NCBI GenBank assembly: GCA_963747555.1
Contig: CAVVFZ010000032.1
Span: forward strand, 68,712 to 132,711
Length of the DNA stretch: 64,000 nucleotides
Source of the DNA: DUZB01 sp963747555
GTDB taxonomy: Bacteria > Desulfobacterota > DSM-4660 > Desulfatiglandales > Desulfatiglandaceae
Direction: 5' to 3'
In this document: positions 53,435-63,157 of the stretch, piece by piece
How positions within the stretch are numbered: the stretch's first letter is position 1
Layout of the letters: each line of letters begins with the position of its first letter
Made by a program: the position numbers and the translations under genes
The notes under the pieces: model-generated
The model's input: the letters and a program-made list of their open reading frames with translations, nothing else
Database searches by the model: none
What the model was told of the DNA's origin: nothing

Positions 53435-53448
53435 TCCCTCGGGCGGTC

Positions 53449-55772
53449 ATGAATAAACGGGCCAAAGGAACGATTGAGGGCATTGTCCAGGGAGTTGGAT
53501 TTCGTCCTTTTATCTATCAGCTTGCCGGGCGCTATCGTCTTACCGGGTATGTAGGCAATACGTCGTCCGGAGTCGATGTGGAAGTGGAAGGACCCGTGGA
53601 AGAAATTCAGGCCTTCCAGCGGGCCATCGCCTCTGAAAGCCCTCCCCTGGCCCGTATCTCCGCTGTAATCTGGGAAGAAATATCTCCAAAAAGAGACAAG
53701 GATTTCAGCATTGTTATCAGCAGGGCCCACAGCGAACGAACCGCCCTCATTTCCCCCGATGTGTGCATCTGCTCCCAGTGTCTCTCGGAAATGATGGACC
53801 CGCTGGATCGCCGCTACCGATACCCCTTCATCAACTGCACCAACTGCGGTCCCCGATATACCATTATCCAGGATATCCCCTATGATCGGGCCGTCACCAC
53901 CATGAAGACCTTTTTCATGTGCTCCGTTTGCAGCGAGGAATACAACAATCCCAACAGCCGGCGTTTTCATGCGCAGCCCAATGCCTGCTGGGATTGCGGC
54001 CCGGTCCCTTCACTGCACGGAAAGAATGGCGAAAACGTTCCGTGCGATGATCCCATTCAAAAGACATCCGAACTCTTGGCGAAAGGACATATCCTGGCCA
54101 TTAAGGGGCTGGGGGGGTTCCATCTCGCTGTGGACGCAGCCAACCATAAGGCCGTTGTCCGTCTGAGAAAACGCAAACACCGGGAAGAAAAACCTCTTGC
54201 CATTATGGTTAGGGATCTGGAGACCGCTCAGAAAATTGCGCACGTGAATCGATCCGAGGCGGTTCTGCTGACCTCCCGTCAGCGCCCCATCGTCCTTTTG
54301 AAAAAGAGACGTTCTCATGGCCTTTCCACACAAGTATCCCCCCGAAACAGATATGTGGGCATCATGCTGCCTTACACTCCCCTTCATTATCTGCTTATGG
54401 AAGGCCCCTATGTCGCCCTCGTCATGACCAGCGGCAACAGGTCCGAAGAGCCCATAACGATTCACAATGAGGACGCCTTTCAGCAACTCCGGGATATTGC
54501 CGATTACTTCCTGGTCCACAACCGGGATATCCACCTGAGAAGCGATGATTCGGTCCTGCGCGTCGTGGCCGACGTACCAAGGCAGATAAGGCGATCCAGA
54601 GGATATGTGCCCGAACCGGTCTTCCTGCACGAAAGCATGAAAGGGATGCCTCCCGTTCTCGCTCTGGGAGGCGAACTCAAAAACACGGTTTGCCTGACCA
54701 AGGAAAATCGCGCTTTCCTGAGCCAGCACGTGGGAGATATGGAAAACATGGAAACGGCCGACTTTTTCCAGATGACCATATCCCATCTGAAAAGGATCCT
54801 TGATATCACCCCCGTTGTGATCGCCTGCGACCAGCACCCCGACTATTTGAGCTCCCGATACGCAAAAAATCAGCAGGAATGCCCCTCCATTGCCATTCAG
54901 CACCACCACGCCCACATTGTCGGGTGTCTTGCCGAAAACAGCATTTCCGGACCCGTAATAGGCCTTGCCATGGATGGTACAGGGTTGGGATCCGATGGCG
55001 CCATATGGGGTGGGGAAATCATGATCGGCGGACCTGGTTTCTTTTGAACGAAAGGCCCATCTGGACTATCTTCCCCTTCCCGGTGGAGATGCGGCGGCAA
55101 GGGAACCGTGGCGCATGGCTCTGGTCTATCTGCAAAGGTCCTTTCAAAGACGAGCTTTTCGATCTTCCCATCGCTTTTGTTCAGAACCTGGACAGAGAAC
55201 GGGCCGAACTCATCCTCCAGATAGCGGAAAAAGGGATCCATTCGCCCCTGACTTCCAGCTGCGGCAGACTGTTTGATGCCGTATCCGCGATTCTTGGAAT
55301 CAGGCAAGTCATTGCATTTGAAGGACAGGCGGCCATCGAACTGGAAATGCGCCTCACACCAGGGGAAAAGGGAAAATATCCCTGGCAACTGAAAACAGAA
55401 GGGAATGAAATCCTGATGGCAACGGATGACCTGTTCCGAGCAATTGTAGAGGATATTATTCAGGGGGAAAGTGCCGGCATCATCAGCGCCCGGTTCCATA
55501 ACACGCTCATCGCTCTTTTTCTGGACGTATGCAACAAAATCAGGGAAGAGACCGGAATCAGGGAAGTCGCCTTGAGCGGAGGCGTTTTCCAGAATGCCAG
55601 CCTGCTAAGCGGCCTTTCACGCACCCTGTCCCAATCGGATTTCCATGTGTATACCCATGCCCGGGTTCCGGCCAACGATGGTTCCCTGAGCCTTGGACAG
55701 GCGGTTTGCGCCGGGATGGTATCTGTCGGATATCCGGGAAAATATGAGGTTTCCTATGAAATACGTGGATGA
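53449..55772 (+). pseudogene. hypF: hypF, interrupted by two frameshifts
   Basis: Carbamoyltransferase that starts cyanide-ligand synthesis. The N-terminal frame (53449 to a stop at 55047) has the acylphosphatase domain (GIVQGVGFRPFIY), zinc fingers (CICSQC, CTNCGP, CSVC, CWDCGP), the YrdC domain and Kae1-like HHHAHIVGC and DGTGLGSDGAIWGGE. The reading then needs a shift at about 55027-55031 into FERKAHLDYLPLPGGDAAA and REPWRMALVYL. A second shift at about 55133-55137 leads into the frame that ends at 55772 (SSCGRLFDAV, ALSGGVFQNASLL). Each shift equals one extra base. Repaired, the protein is about 773 residues, normal for HypF. Either sequencing error or gene decay. Confidence 0.92.
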
Positions 55773-56844
55773 ATACAGAGATGGAAAAGTCGCCCAGGCC
55801 TTATCCGAGAGGATCAAGCGGATCTCTCGAAAACCGATCAGGCTGATGGAAATATGCGGAACCCACACCATGGCCATCTTTCGGCATGGAATTCGAAGCC
55901 TGCTGCCCGACACGGTCCAATTGGTATCAGGACCGGGATGCCCGGTTTGTGTCACCGCTACCGAGGAAATCGATCGATCGGTGAAACTGGCCGGAATGGA
56001 TGGGGTTATCGTGACCACCTTCGGGGATATGCTGAGGGTCCCAGGAAGTCTCTCGTCCCTCCAGGAAGAAAGGGCCCGTGGCGCCGATGTGAGGATGGTC
56101 TATTCCACCTTTGATGCCCTCAAGATCGCCACCGAAAACAGGGGAAATGAAGTGGTCTTTCTTGGCGTGGGTTTTGAAACCACGGCCCCTACCGTTGCCG
56201 CGGCCATAAAGACCGCCGATGCAAACAAGCTTGCGAATTTTTCGGTCCTTTCAGCCCATAAACTGCTCCCGCCGGCCATGAATGCCCTTCTTTCGGGCGG
56301 GGACCTTCGGATAGACGGCTTTATCTGTCCCGGCCATGTAACAACGATCATCGGCACTTCCTCTTATCAGGATGTGGCGGAGACATACCATACGCCATGC
56401 GTCGTTGTGGGCTTTGAACCATTGGATATTTTGCAGGGAATTCTGATGCTGGTGGAGCAGATGGAAAAGGGGAAGGCGGAAGTGGAAATTCAGTACCGGC
56501 GAGGCGTAAGCGCAGAAGGAAATCCGGGGGCATTGAAGATCATGGATGAAATCTTCGAGCCCTGCGATGCCCCCTGGCGCGGTCTTGGCGTTATCCCCGG
56601 GGGCGGTCTGGACATCCGGGAACGTTATGCAGGCATGAATGCCAGACAGCGATTCGATCTTGAAGTGCCGCCTGCCGGCGAACCCCGGGGATGCCTGTGT
56701 GCAAACATCCTGCGCGGTGCCGCCACCCCCGTGGAATGTAAACTATTCAGAAGGACCTGCACGCCCCGAACTCCTGTCGGCCCATGCATGGTATCCAGCG
56801 AGGGAACTTGCGCGGCCTATTATAAATACCACACGGACGCTTGA
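55756..56844 (+). CDS. hypD: Hydrogenase maturation protein HypD
   Basis: Scaffold iron-sulfur protein that assembles the Fe(CN)2CO group, 362 residues from ATG 55756. Marks: LMEICGTHTMAIFRHGIRSLLP (catalytic Cys), GPGCPVCVTA, FLGVGFETTAPT, and the cluster ligands near the C-terminus in CLCANILRG and CTPRTPVGPCMVS. It overlaps the end of hypF. The expected hypC gene between hypF and hypD is missing, and hypE does not follow. Confidence 0.96.
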   Translation: MKYVDEYRDGKVAQALSERIKRISRKPIRLMEICGTHTMAIFRHGIRSLLPDTVQLVSGPGCPVCVTATEEIDRSVKLAGMDGVIVTTFGDMLRVPGSLSSLQEERARGADVRMVYSTFDALKIATENRGNEVVFLGVGFETTAPTVAAAIKTADANKLANFSVLSAHKLLPPAMNALLSGGDLRIDGFICPGHVTTIIGTSSYQDVAETYHTPCVVVGFEPLDILQGILMLVEQMEKGKAEVEIQYRRGVSAEGNPGALKIMDEIFEPCDAPWRGLGVIPGGGLDIRERYAGMNARQRFDLEVPPAGEPRGCLCANILRGAATPVECKLFRRTCTPRTPVGPCMVSSEGTCAAYYKYHTDA

Positions 56845-56978
56845 CAGGGAAACAGGCAGAGGAATAGAATAACATCCCATAGAATTTGCGATTTCGGTCA
56901 ACAAATGTTGCATAACAAAAGATCGATTACCAGGAGACCGAAGTAAAAAGAATATCAACCGCTTAAGGAGGGAGAGCT

Positions 56979-57410
56979 ATGGACAGGAAATTTTCATTTG
57001 TTTCAATTGTAAGGGACCGACGGCTGTACGTCCCTGTCCTACTTGGACTGATGATCACTTTCGGGGCATGCGCCGCCATGAAGAACCAGGAAGCCATGCA
57101 GATGGAGAGAACCCTTTCGGCTGCAGGTTTCCAGATGAAATTTGCCGACACCCCGGAGAAAATGGATCATCTCCAGACCATGCAGCAACGCACCCTTTTC
57201 CCAACCCAGCGTGACGGCAAGTTGTATTACATGTATGCGGATGCCACAAGCTGCAAGTGCCTCTATGTAGGAACGGAAAAGGCTTATCAGCGCTATCAGA
57301 AGCTTGCCATAGAGCAACAGATTGCCCAGAACCAGGCCAATGCGGCCGAGATGTATCAAATGTCCGCCATGAACTGGGGGATGTGGGGACCCTGGGGACC
57401 CTGGTATTGA
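56979..57410 (+). CDS. Small lipoprotein, unknown function
   Basis: A 143-residue protein with a hydrophobic head (LYVPVLLGLMITFGACAAM) ending in a lipobox-like FGAC, so a lipid-anchored envelope protein is likely. A later segment GKLYYMYADATSCKCLYVG carries two close cysteines. The C-terminus is rich in Q, N and M and ends with repeated Trp-Gly-Pro (GMWGPWGPWY). I do not recognise a family. An AAGGAGGGAG site precedes the ATG. Confidence 0.75.
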   Translation: MDRKFSFVSIVRDRRLYVPVLLGLMITFGACAAMKNQEAMQMERTLSAAGFQMKFADTPEKMDHLQTMQQRTLFPTQRDGKLYYMYADATSCKCLYVGTEKAYQRYQKLAIEQQIAQNQANAAEMYQMSAMNWGMWGPWGPWY

Positions 57411-57488
57411 TCGGGTCAGCGGTCAGTTTAAAGAAGCTACACGCATTCAATTGTTAACATCTATTTTTCGGTTCCATGGAGGAAGAAG

Positions 57489-57839
57489 ATGGCCAATTTT
57501 TTATTTATGTTGAGCCGCCAGGAAAACGAAGCGGCAACCCGTTGTTTTCAATTGGCAAAGATAGCCCACACCAAAGGCCATACGGTCAATCTGTTTTTTG
57601 TTGATGACGGCGTCCTCTGGGCCAACCGGGAAAAGGACCTCAGCGTGAAAACGGCGACCGGCGACTGCCCGAACGATTACCTGCCCTATCTCGTGGAACA
57701 GCAGGTTCCCGTCGGGATATGCACTCCATGCGCCAATGCCCGGAAGGTTGACGAAGCAAAGTTTTTCCCCAACATGCTCCTGGATGGAGGCCCCCATTTG
57801 ATAGATATGGCCGCCGAAGCCAAGGTGTTTAATTTTTAG
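57489..57839 (+). CDS. DsrE/DsrF-like protein
   Basis: A 116-residue single-domain protein: NFLFMLSRQENEAATRCFQLAKIAHTKGHTV, NLFFVDDGVLWANRE and a cysteine pair in VGICTPCANARKV. It fits the DsrE-like fold used in sulfur transfer. Without dsr genes nearby its partner is unknown; the exported rhodaneses are too far away to link firmly. Its stop overlaps the branching enzyme gene by 11 bases. Confidence 0.82.
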   Translation: MANFLFMLSRQENEAATRCFQLAKIAHTKGHTVNLFFVDDGVLWANREKDLSVKTATGDCPNDYLPYLVEQQVPVGICTPCANARKVDEAKFFPNMLLDGGPHLIDMAAEAKVFNF

Positions 57840-59868
57840 GCGGGTATCGCTTCAAAACAATCGCCGTGCGGTTCGGGTTGTAAATTTTCAAAAATACCTT
57901 TCCGCCTTCATCGGTAAATGTGGGATAGTCCATGTTCTCGTCAAAACGTCCATAGCCTCCAAACAAGGGGTTATCCGTAGACAACACGGACCGATAGCTT
58001 CCTTCCCACGGAACGGGAATCCGATAACCTGCAGCCGACTGATTCACATGGAAGTTAAAGACAAATATCAGGCCCGCCTTGTCAAAAACAATGGTCTTAT
58101 GCCAGTCATCCATAAAAAGCTGTGTGCCGAAGTTGACGTCCAACACCCCGTATTTTTTAACGAATTTCAGCATATGGATATCGAACCGGCCCAGGAAACG
58201 GTATTTCAGATCCGGGCGATCGGCAAGCGACCACTGTCGCCGGGCGTATTTGTAGCTCCATCCATTGCCTTCCCTCGGGAAATCGATCCATTCCGGATGC
58301 CCGAACTCATTCCCCATGAAATTGAGATATGCGTTTCCCCCGAGGGATATGGTAAACAACCGCAGCATTTTATGTAAAGCGATTCCCCGATCGACAATCA
58401 GGCTCTCCTCGTGAATACCCATTTTGTCGTACATTTCTTTGTCCATCAGCCGGAACGCGATCGTTTTGTCGCCGACCAGGGCCTGGTCGTGTGATTCAAC
58501 ATAGGCAATCGTCCCCACACCGGGAAGACGATCATTCAGCACGTGCCACATCTCCTGGATATCCCAGTCTTCGTCTTTTTTTTCTTTCAACAGCTTGATC
58601 CAGTAATCGGGTATTCCCATGGCCAGTCGAAAGTCAAATCCAATTCCCCCTTCCGAAATTGGCCGGCAGAGACCGGGCATCCCGCTCACCTCCTCGGCAA
58701 TACTGATCGCGCCCGGATGAACTTCCTGGATGAGCGAGTTGGCCAACTGCAGATAGGTAATCGCATCAAATTCCACGCCTTCCGTGAAATATTTTTCGCG
58801 ACGATCAAAGGTCGTGTTTCCGTGATGAAAATAGATCATGGATGTCACGCCATCAAAGCGAAAACCATCAAAATGGAATTCCACCAGCCAGTACTTGAGA
58901 TTGGAAAGTAGAAACTGCAGAACTTCCGTTTTGCCGTAGTTAAACAGTTTGGAATCCCACGAGGGGTGCTCTCCCCGGCCTCCCGGATGAAAATACTGCC
59001 CTTCTGTTCCATCGAACTCATTGATCCCTTCGTTCAGGTTTTTCACAGTGTGGGAGTGCACGATATCCATAATCACGGCGATGCCAAGCCGGTGTGCTTC
59101 ACGGATCAGGTATTTCAGATCATCAGGCGTTCCGAAACGCGAGGAAGGTGCGAAAAAATTGGAGACGTGATACCCGAAAGAACCGTAATAGGGATGCTCT
59201 GCAATGGCCATGAGCTGTATGGCCGTGTAGCCGTTGCGTTTGATTCGAGGCAAAATGTGGTTTGCAAACTCCCGATACGTGCCCACTCCCTCACCTTCCT
59301 GGGCCATTCCCACATGGCATTCATAGATCAGCAGCGGTTTCGCGTCTTGCACAGCAAAGCCGCTCTCTCCCCATTCAAAGGGCTCGGGAAACCATAACTG
59401 CCCTGCAAAATCCTTCGACGTCTCCTCCTGCACCACAAGGCGGATATAGGCGGGAATCCGCTCTCTAACGCCATTGGCCCCATGCACCAGGACCTTGACT
59501 CTGCTCCCATGGACAAATCTGTGCCGGTAGGTGTCTTCATCCAGAAAAATTTCCCAGACTCCCCTTTCGTCTTTCGCCAGAGGATGGGAACTCCTGTTCC
59601 AGTCGTTAAAATCGCCAATGAGAAACAGGGAATAGGCATTGGGTGCCCATTCGCGATAGACCCAACCCTTGCGTGCATTATCGTAGTTTATACCCAGGTA
59701 GTTATAGGCATCGGCAAAGTCCGTGAGGCTCCCCTGTTCTTTTTCGATCTCTCCGAGGCGTGTTTTGTACCTTTCATACCGGTCGGCTATTTGCCGGGCA
59801 ACCGGTTCCAGCCATGGATCGTTTTCCACAAGAGGCAAAACAGGGGGTTTTTTTTCAGTCTTTTTCAT
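57829..59868 (-). CDS. glgB: 1,4-alpha-glucan branching enzyme (GH13_8-like)
   Basis: Makes alpha-1,6 branches in glycogen. 679 residues: an N-terminal CBM48-like module (GWVYREWAPNAYSLFLIGDFNDW) and a catalytic barrel with FDGFRFDGVTSMIYFHHG (nucleophile Asp), IAEEVSGMPG (acid Glu) and VESHDQALVGDKT. These motif forms are those of the eukaryote-type subfamily GH13_8 rather than the common bacterial GlgB. No other glycogen gene is adjacent. The start is in the ATG after GGAATTCC-type DNA at 59868. Confidence 0.9.
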   Translation of the reverse strand: MKKTEKKPPVLPLVENDPWLEPVARQIADRYERYKTRLGEIEKEQGSLTDFADAYNYLGINYDNARKGWVYREWAPNAYSLFLIGDFNDWNRSSHPLAKDERGVWEIFLDEDTYRHRFVHGSRVKVLVHGANGVRERIPAYIRLVVQEETSKDFAGQLWFPEPFEWGESGFAVQDAKPLLIYECHVGMAQEGEGVGTYREFANHILPRIKRNGYTAIQLMAIAEHPYYGSFGYHVSNFFAPSSRFGTPDDLKYLIREAHRLGIAVIMDIVHSHTVKNLNEGINEFDGTEGQYFHPGGRGEHPSWDSKLFNYGKTEVLQFLLSNLKYWLVEFHFDGFRFDGVTSMIYFHHGNTTFDRREKYFTEGVEFDAITYLQLANSLIQEVHPGAISIAEEVSGMPGLCRPISEGGIGFDFRLAMGIPDYWIKLLKEKKDEDWDIQEMWHVLNDRLPGVGTIAYVESHDQALVGDKTIAFRLMDKEMYDKMGIHEESLIVDRGIALHKMLRLFTISLGGNAYLNFMGNEFGHPEWIDFPREGNGWSYKYARRQWSLADRPDLKYRFLGRFDIHMLKFVKKYGVLDVNFGTQLFMDDWHKTIVFDKAGLIFVFNFHVNQSAAGYRIPVPWEGSYRSVLSTDNPLFGGYGRFDENMDYPTFTDEGGKVFLKIYNPNRTAIVLKRYPPKN

Positions 59869-60018
59869 GGAATTCCTCAGACGCTGCGATTTGAAGGCAG
59901 AAATCGCATGAAATCAAATTGTTTGATTTTCAATGCACTTTGCATCAATATAGGGGATTGGTAGCGTTCGGTCAAGGAAAGGGGGAAATATGATTAGCAA
60001 ACGTATGGGGAAAACCAC

Positions 60019-61425
60019 ATGAAACCATTCTTTTACCCAACCAGTATAGCCGTCTTCGGGGTAGCGGACAACCCAATGAATCTGGCCAAGAATATTGTTT
60101 TCAACTGTCTCGCCATGGGATTTGAAGGAGAAATTTTTCCGGTGGGGAGAGAAACGGGTGTTGTTTATGGAAAGAAGATCATTACAAAACCCAAAGAACT
60201 GCCGGAAGGCATTGATCTTGCCGTTATTCTGGTGCCGGCCCGATTTGTGGGAGAAACCCTTCAGGTGTGCGGGAAAAAGGGGATACGACACGCCATCATC
60301 TCCACGGGCGGATATAGAGAATTGAATGGTGAGGAGACGCAGTTGGAACGTGACATGGTGAACACCGCAAAGGCATACAATATCCGTTTTATCGGACCGA
60401 ACTGCATCGGAATCATATGTACCAACTCCAGGCTCTGCACGCCGTTCAATCCCATGAAGACAGCCAGCTTCCGTAAAGGACCGGTAAGCTTGATTGTTCA
60501 AAGCGGCGGCGTAACCACCCAGTGCGCCTACAATTTTTCTGACGAATATGTGGGCTTTTCAAAGGTCATCAGCGTGGGCAACAAATTGGATATGATTGAA
60601 ACCGACTTTCTGGAATATCTCCTGGAAGACGAGGACACCCAGCAGATTCACATGTACCTTGAAAGTATCCAGGACGGTCGAAGACTGATGGGAATGGTAA
60701 AACACGCAACAAAACCGGTCGTCATTTTCAAATCCAACGTGAGCGAGGCGACATCCGGGATTGCCTTCTCTCACACCGCCGCCCTTTCAAACAATGACCG
60801 GATCGTGGAAGGCGCCCTTAAACAGGCCGGAGTCCCGCGAGTGGAGCATCTCGACCATTTGACTGTTGCGGCCAGAGCGCTGCGGCTCCCCCCCCTGCAT
60901 GGAAATCGTCTTGCCGTTATCTCCATGTCCGGTGGTTTTTCCGTGATCCTCGGAGATGCATGCGAGAAATACGGGTTCGTATGCCCGCCACTCCCCGATG
61001 AGCTGATCCACAAAGTTGAGAGCTTCCGAAGGGCCGGAGTGATTCGAATGTCCAATCCCATGGATTTCGGCGATGTGCATGATATTAAAGCATTGGTGTT
61101 CACCTTGAAAAATTGCCTGGCCCTTGAAGAGATCGACGGTCTTGTTTTGTCTTTTATGTATGAACCCGAAATGATAAGAATATTCGGAGATGGGATCGGC
61201 ACACCGAAACAAATTCTGCAGTTCATCAGAAAAATAAGCGAGGAGTTCAAAAAACCGATCGCCCTCAGTTTCTTTGCGGAAAAACAGCATGTGGAAGCCT
61301 TCCAGAAAGAGGATCTATACCCGGTGTTTCATGATCCGGTAGAGAGCATTCACGCATTAAGCATCCTCGGAGAGTACTGGAGACATCATAAACGGGAAGA
61401 ACTGCAATGCCTCCAATTTGTATGA
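60019..61425 (+). CDS. ADP-forming acyl-CoA synthetase, alpha subunit
   Basis: A 468-residue CoA-binding/ligase protein. N-terminal Rossmann domain (FYPTSIAVFGVADNPMNLAK, then EIFPVGRETGVVYG), then FIGPNCIGIICTNSRLCTPF, LIVQSGGVTTQCAYNF, KSNVSEATSGIAFSHTAALSNND and AVISMSGGFSVILGD. The His in the SHTAA motif is the expected phospho-histidine. No ATP-grasp (beta) domain or gene is present. It differs clearly in sequence from the 37269-38762 homologue. Gene stands alone between the branching enzyme and the foldase. Confidence 0.85.
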   Translation: MKPFFYPTSIAVFGVADNPMNLAKNIVFNCLAMGFEGEIFPVGRETGVVYGKKIITKPKELPEGIDLAVILVPARFVGETLQVCGKKGIRHAIISTGGYRELNGEETQLERDMVNTAKAYNIRFIGPNCIGIICTNSRLCTPFNPMKTASFRKGPVSLIVQSGGVTTQCAYNFSDEYVGFSKVISVGNKLDMIETDFLEYLLEDEDTQQIHMYLESIQDGRRLMGMVKHATKPVVIFKSNVSEATSGIAFSHTAALSNNDRIVEGALKQAGVPRVEHLDHLTVAARALRLPPLHGNRLAVISMSGGFSVILGDACEKYGFVCPPLPDELIHKVESFRRAGVIRMSNPMDFGDVHDIKALVFTLKNCLALEEIDGLVLSFMYEPEMIRIFGDGIGTPKQILQFIRKISEEFKKPIALSFFAEKQHVEAFQKEDLYPVFHDPVESIHALSILGEYWRHHKREELQCLQFV

Positions 61426-61448
61426 GGACATTGCATGAAAAATAGCAC

Positions 61449-61478
61449 TTGCCAGGGAATCAAAAAAGATGCTATAGG
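61449..61478 (+). promoter_or_regulatory. Candidate promoter for foldase gene
   Basis: TTGCCA (61449-61454), 18-base spacer, TATAGG (61473-61478), about 115 bases before the foldase start. Modest match. Confidence 0.35.
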
Positions 61479-61594
61479 GTTCAATTATTTATTTAACAAA
61501 AGGATCATGGGTAAGAAAATGGGGTATTAAAAGGAGATTTCCCCAAGCCTGATCATTCGTTCATCGTCTATTTAATTTAAAAGGAGACATTTTC

Positions 61595-62612
61595 ATGGGG
61601 AAACAAGGTAGGACAGCAATATTTGCAACGATCGTTGCTTTTTCGTTCATCCTGAGCACAGGGAACCTTTTCGCCGAGACGAAAGCGCCTGAAAAAAATG
61701 ACGTGGCGCTGGTCAACGGAACGCCCATTCCCACGGCGGAACTGGACCGGGCGGTTACCCTGGCCGTGCAAAGATCGCAGAGAACCGGACAATCGCTTGA
61801 CGCCGAGCAACTTGCCAAACTGAAAGAGGATATACTGAACCGATTGATCGGCGGTGAATTGCTTTACCAGGAAAGTATTAAAGAAGGAATTACAGATAAG
61901 CGACAAAGAACTCAATGATAAGTTTGATCAATGGAAAAAAGGATTTCCCAACGAGGAAGCCTTCCAGCAGAGCCTAAAACAATGGAACATCGATGAAGTC
62001 GCCATGAAAAAAGATCTCAAAAAGGCCATGACCATCGAAGAATTTATTAAGAAAAAATTTGCAGATAAAACAACGGTTCCCGAAAGTGAAGTGAAAGCCT
62101 ATTATGACAGCAATCCGCAATATTTCCAACAGCCCGAACAGGTCAGAGCCAGTCATATTCTGATTAAGGTGGAACCCGATGCGAAACCGGAAGCCAAAGC
62201 CGCGGCCATGGCAAAAATAAAGGACATCCAGAAGAAATTGAAAGAAGGCGCCAAGTTCGAGGATTTAGCTAAGGAATATTCAGAGGGTCCCAGCAAGGAC
62301 AAAGGCGGGGATCTGGGTTACTTCAGGCGAGGGCAGATGGTAAAGCCGTTTGAAGAAAAAGCTTTTTCAATGAAACCCGGCGAGGTAAGTGACGTTGTTG
62401 AGACACAGTTCGGCTATCATCTTATCGAAGTGGTCGATATAAAACCGGCAAGCGTTGTTCCGTTTACCGAGGTACAGGAGAGAATAAAGAAATTCCTGGA
62501 ACAGCAAAAGACCCAGGCGGAAATGTTTAAGTATATCGAAGAGCTTCGAAAGACGGCAAAAGTGGAAACCTTTTTGAAGACCGAATCCACGGAAACGGAA
62601 AAGAAGAAGTAA
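61595..62612 (+). pseudogene. SurA/PpiC-type prolyl isomerase, frameshifted
   Basis: Periplasmic foldase. The first frame (61595 to a stop at 61918) has a signal peptide (IFATIVAFSFILSTGNLFA) and a SurA_N-like start (VALVNGTPIPTAELDRAVTL). The rest runs in another frame to 62612: GFPNEEAFQQSLKQWNID, then the PpiC rotamase domain VRASHILIKVEPDAKPEAKA, GGDLGYFRRGQMVKPFEEKAF and FGYHLIEVVDIK. The join lies at about 61877-61895 and equals one extra base. Repaired length is about 338 residues, a normal size. The ribosome site AAAAGGAG precedes the ATG. A lysine-rich tail ends the protein. Confidence 0.88.
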
Positions 62613-62772
62613 GGGGAATGGCCAGATATCAACAAAAGGTTTTGACTTTTCACCCCGCAAATGTTAATTTAAAAAATTCAAAAGGCCTTGATTTCAAACG
62701 CAGAAACACGGCAGGGATAGCTTACCATGGAGAGGCTCTTTAAGAGCTTCATCCGCATGGGATCTTCAAGCT

Positions 62773-62858
62773 GGAGGGATGGCCGAGTGGTTTAAGGCGG
62801 CGGTCTTGAAAACCGTTGAACGAAAGTTCCGTGGGTTCGAATCCTACTCCCTCCGCCA
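62773..62858 (+). tRNA. tRNA-Ser (TGA)
   Basis: Acceptor GGAGGGA pairs with TCCCTCC, then G and an encoded CCA. The anticodon loop CTTGAAA gives TGA. A long variable arm (TTGAACGAAAGTTCC region) is typical of serine tRNA. T loop GTTCGAATC present. Confidence 0.96.
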
Positions 62859-62879
62859 CAACAATTGAAAGCAAATCAA

Positions 62880-62973
62880 GGAGAGATGGCCGAGTCGGCT
62901 GAAGGCGCTCGCCTGCTAAGCGAGTGTAGGGCCAAAAGCTCTACCGAGGGTTCGAATCCCTCTCTCTCCGCCA
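62880..62973 (+). tRNA. tRNA-Ser (GCT)
   Basis: Acceptor GGAGAGA pairs with TCTCTCC, discriminator G, encoded CCA. Anticodon stem CTCGC/GCGAG with loop CTGCTAA gives GCT. The long variable arm (TAGGGCCAAAAGCTCTA region) fits serine. It lies 21 bases after the first tRNA-Ser, so both are probably one transcript. Confidence 0.96.
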
Positions 62974-63157
62974 TATAATACAATCGTTCGTAACTTCCAG
63001 ATTTGCTGCACACTCGCCGTTTCCGGCACCTTTTGAAAATATCCCCCCTAACAGCTCCCCTATGACGGGGATCGATCAGACCACCCTTAACAGTTCTTTC
63101 AACCGGAGAGAATAAAATCGCATATATGTTCGATTCATTTAAGAAGGATGAGACGAT

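Noticed and set aside
54879..55772. Separate gene for the C-terminal part of HypF
   Set aside because: Its first 60 or so codons are non-HypF shadow sequence; the real protein continues from the upstream frame through two shifts, so this is not an independent gene.
61877..61903. Programmed ribosomal frameshift in the foldase gene
   Set aside because: No slippery heptamer or strong downstream structure noticed, and this family is not known to use recoding.
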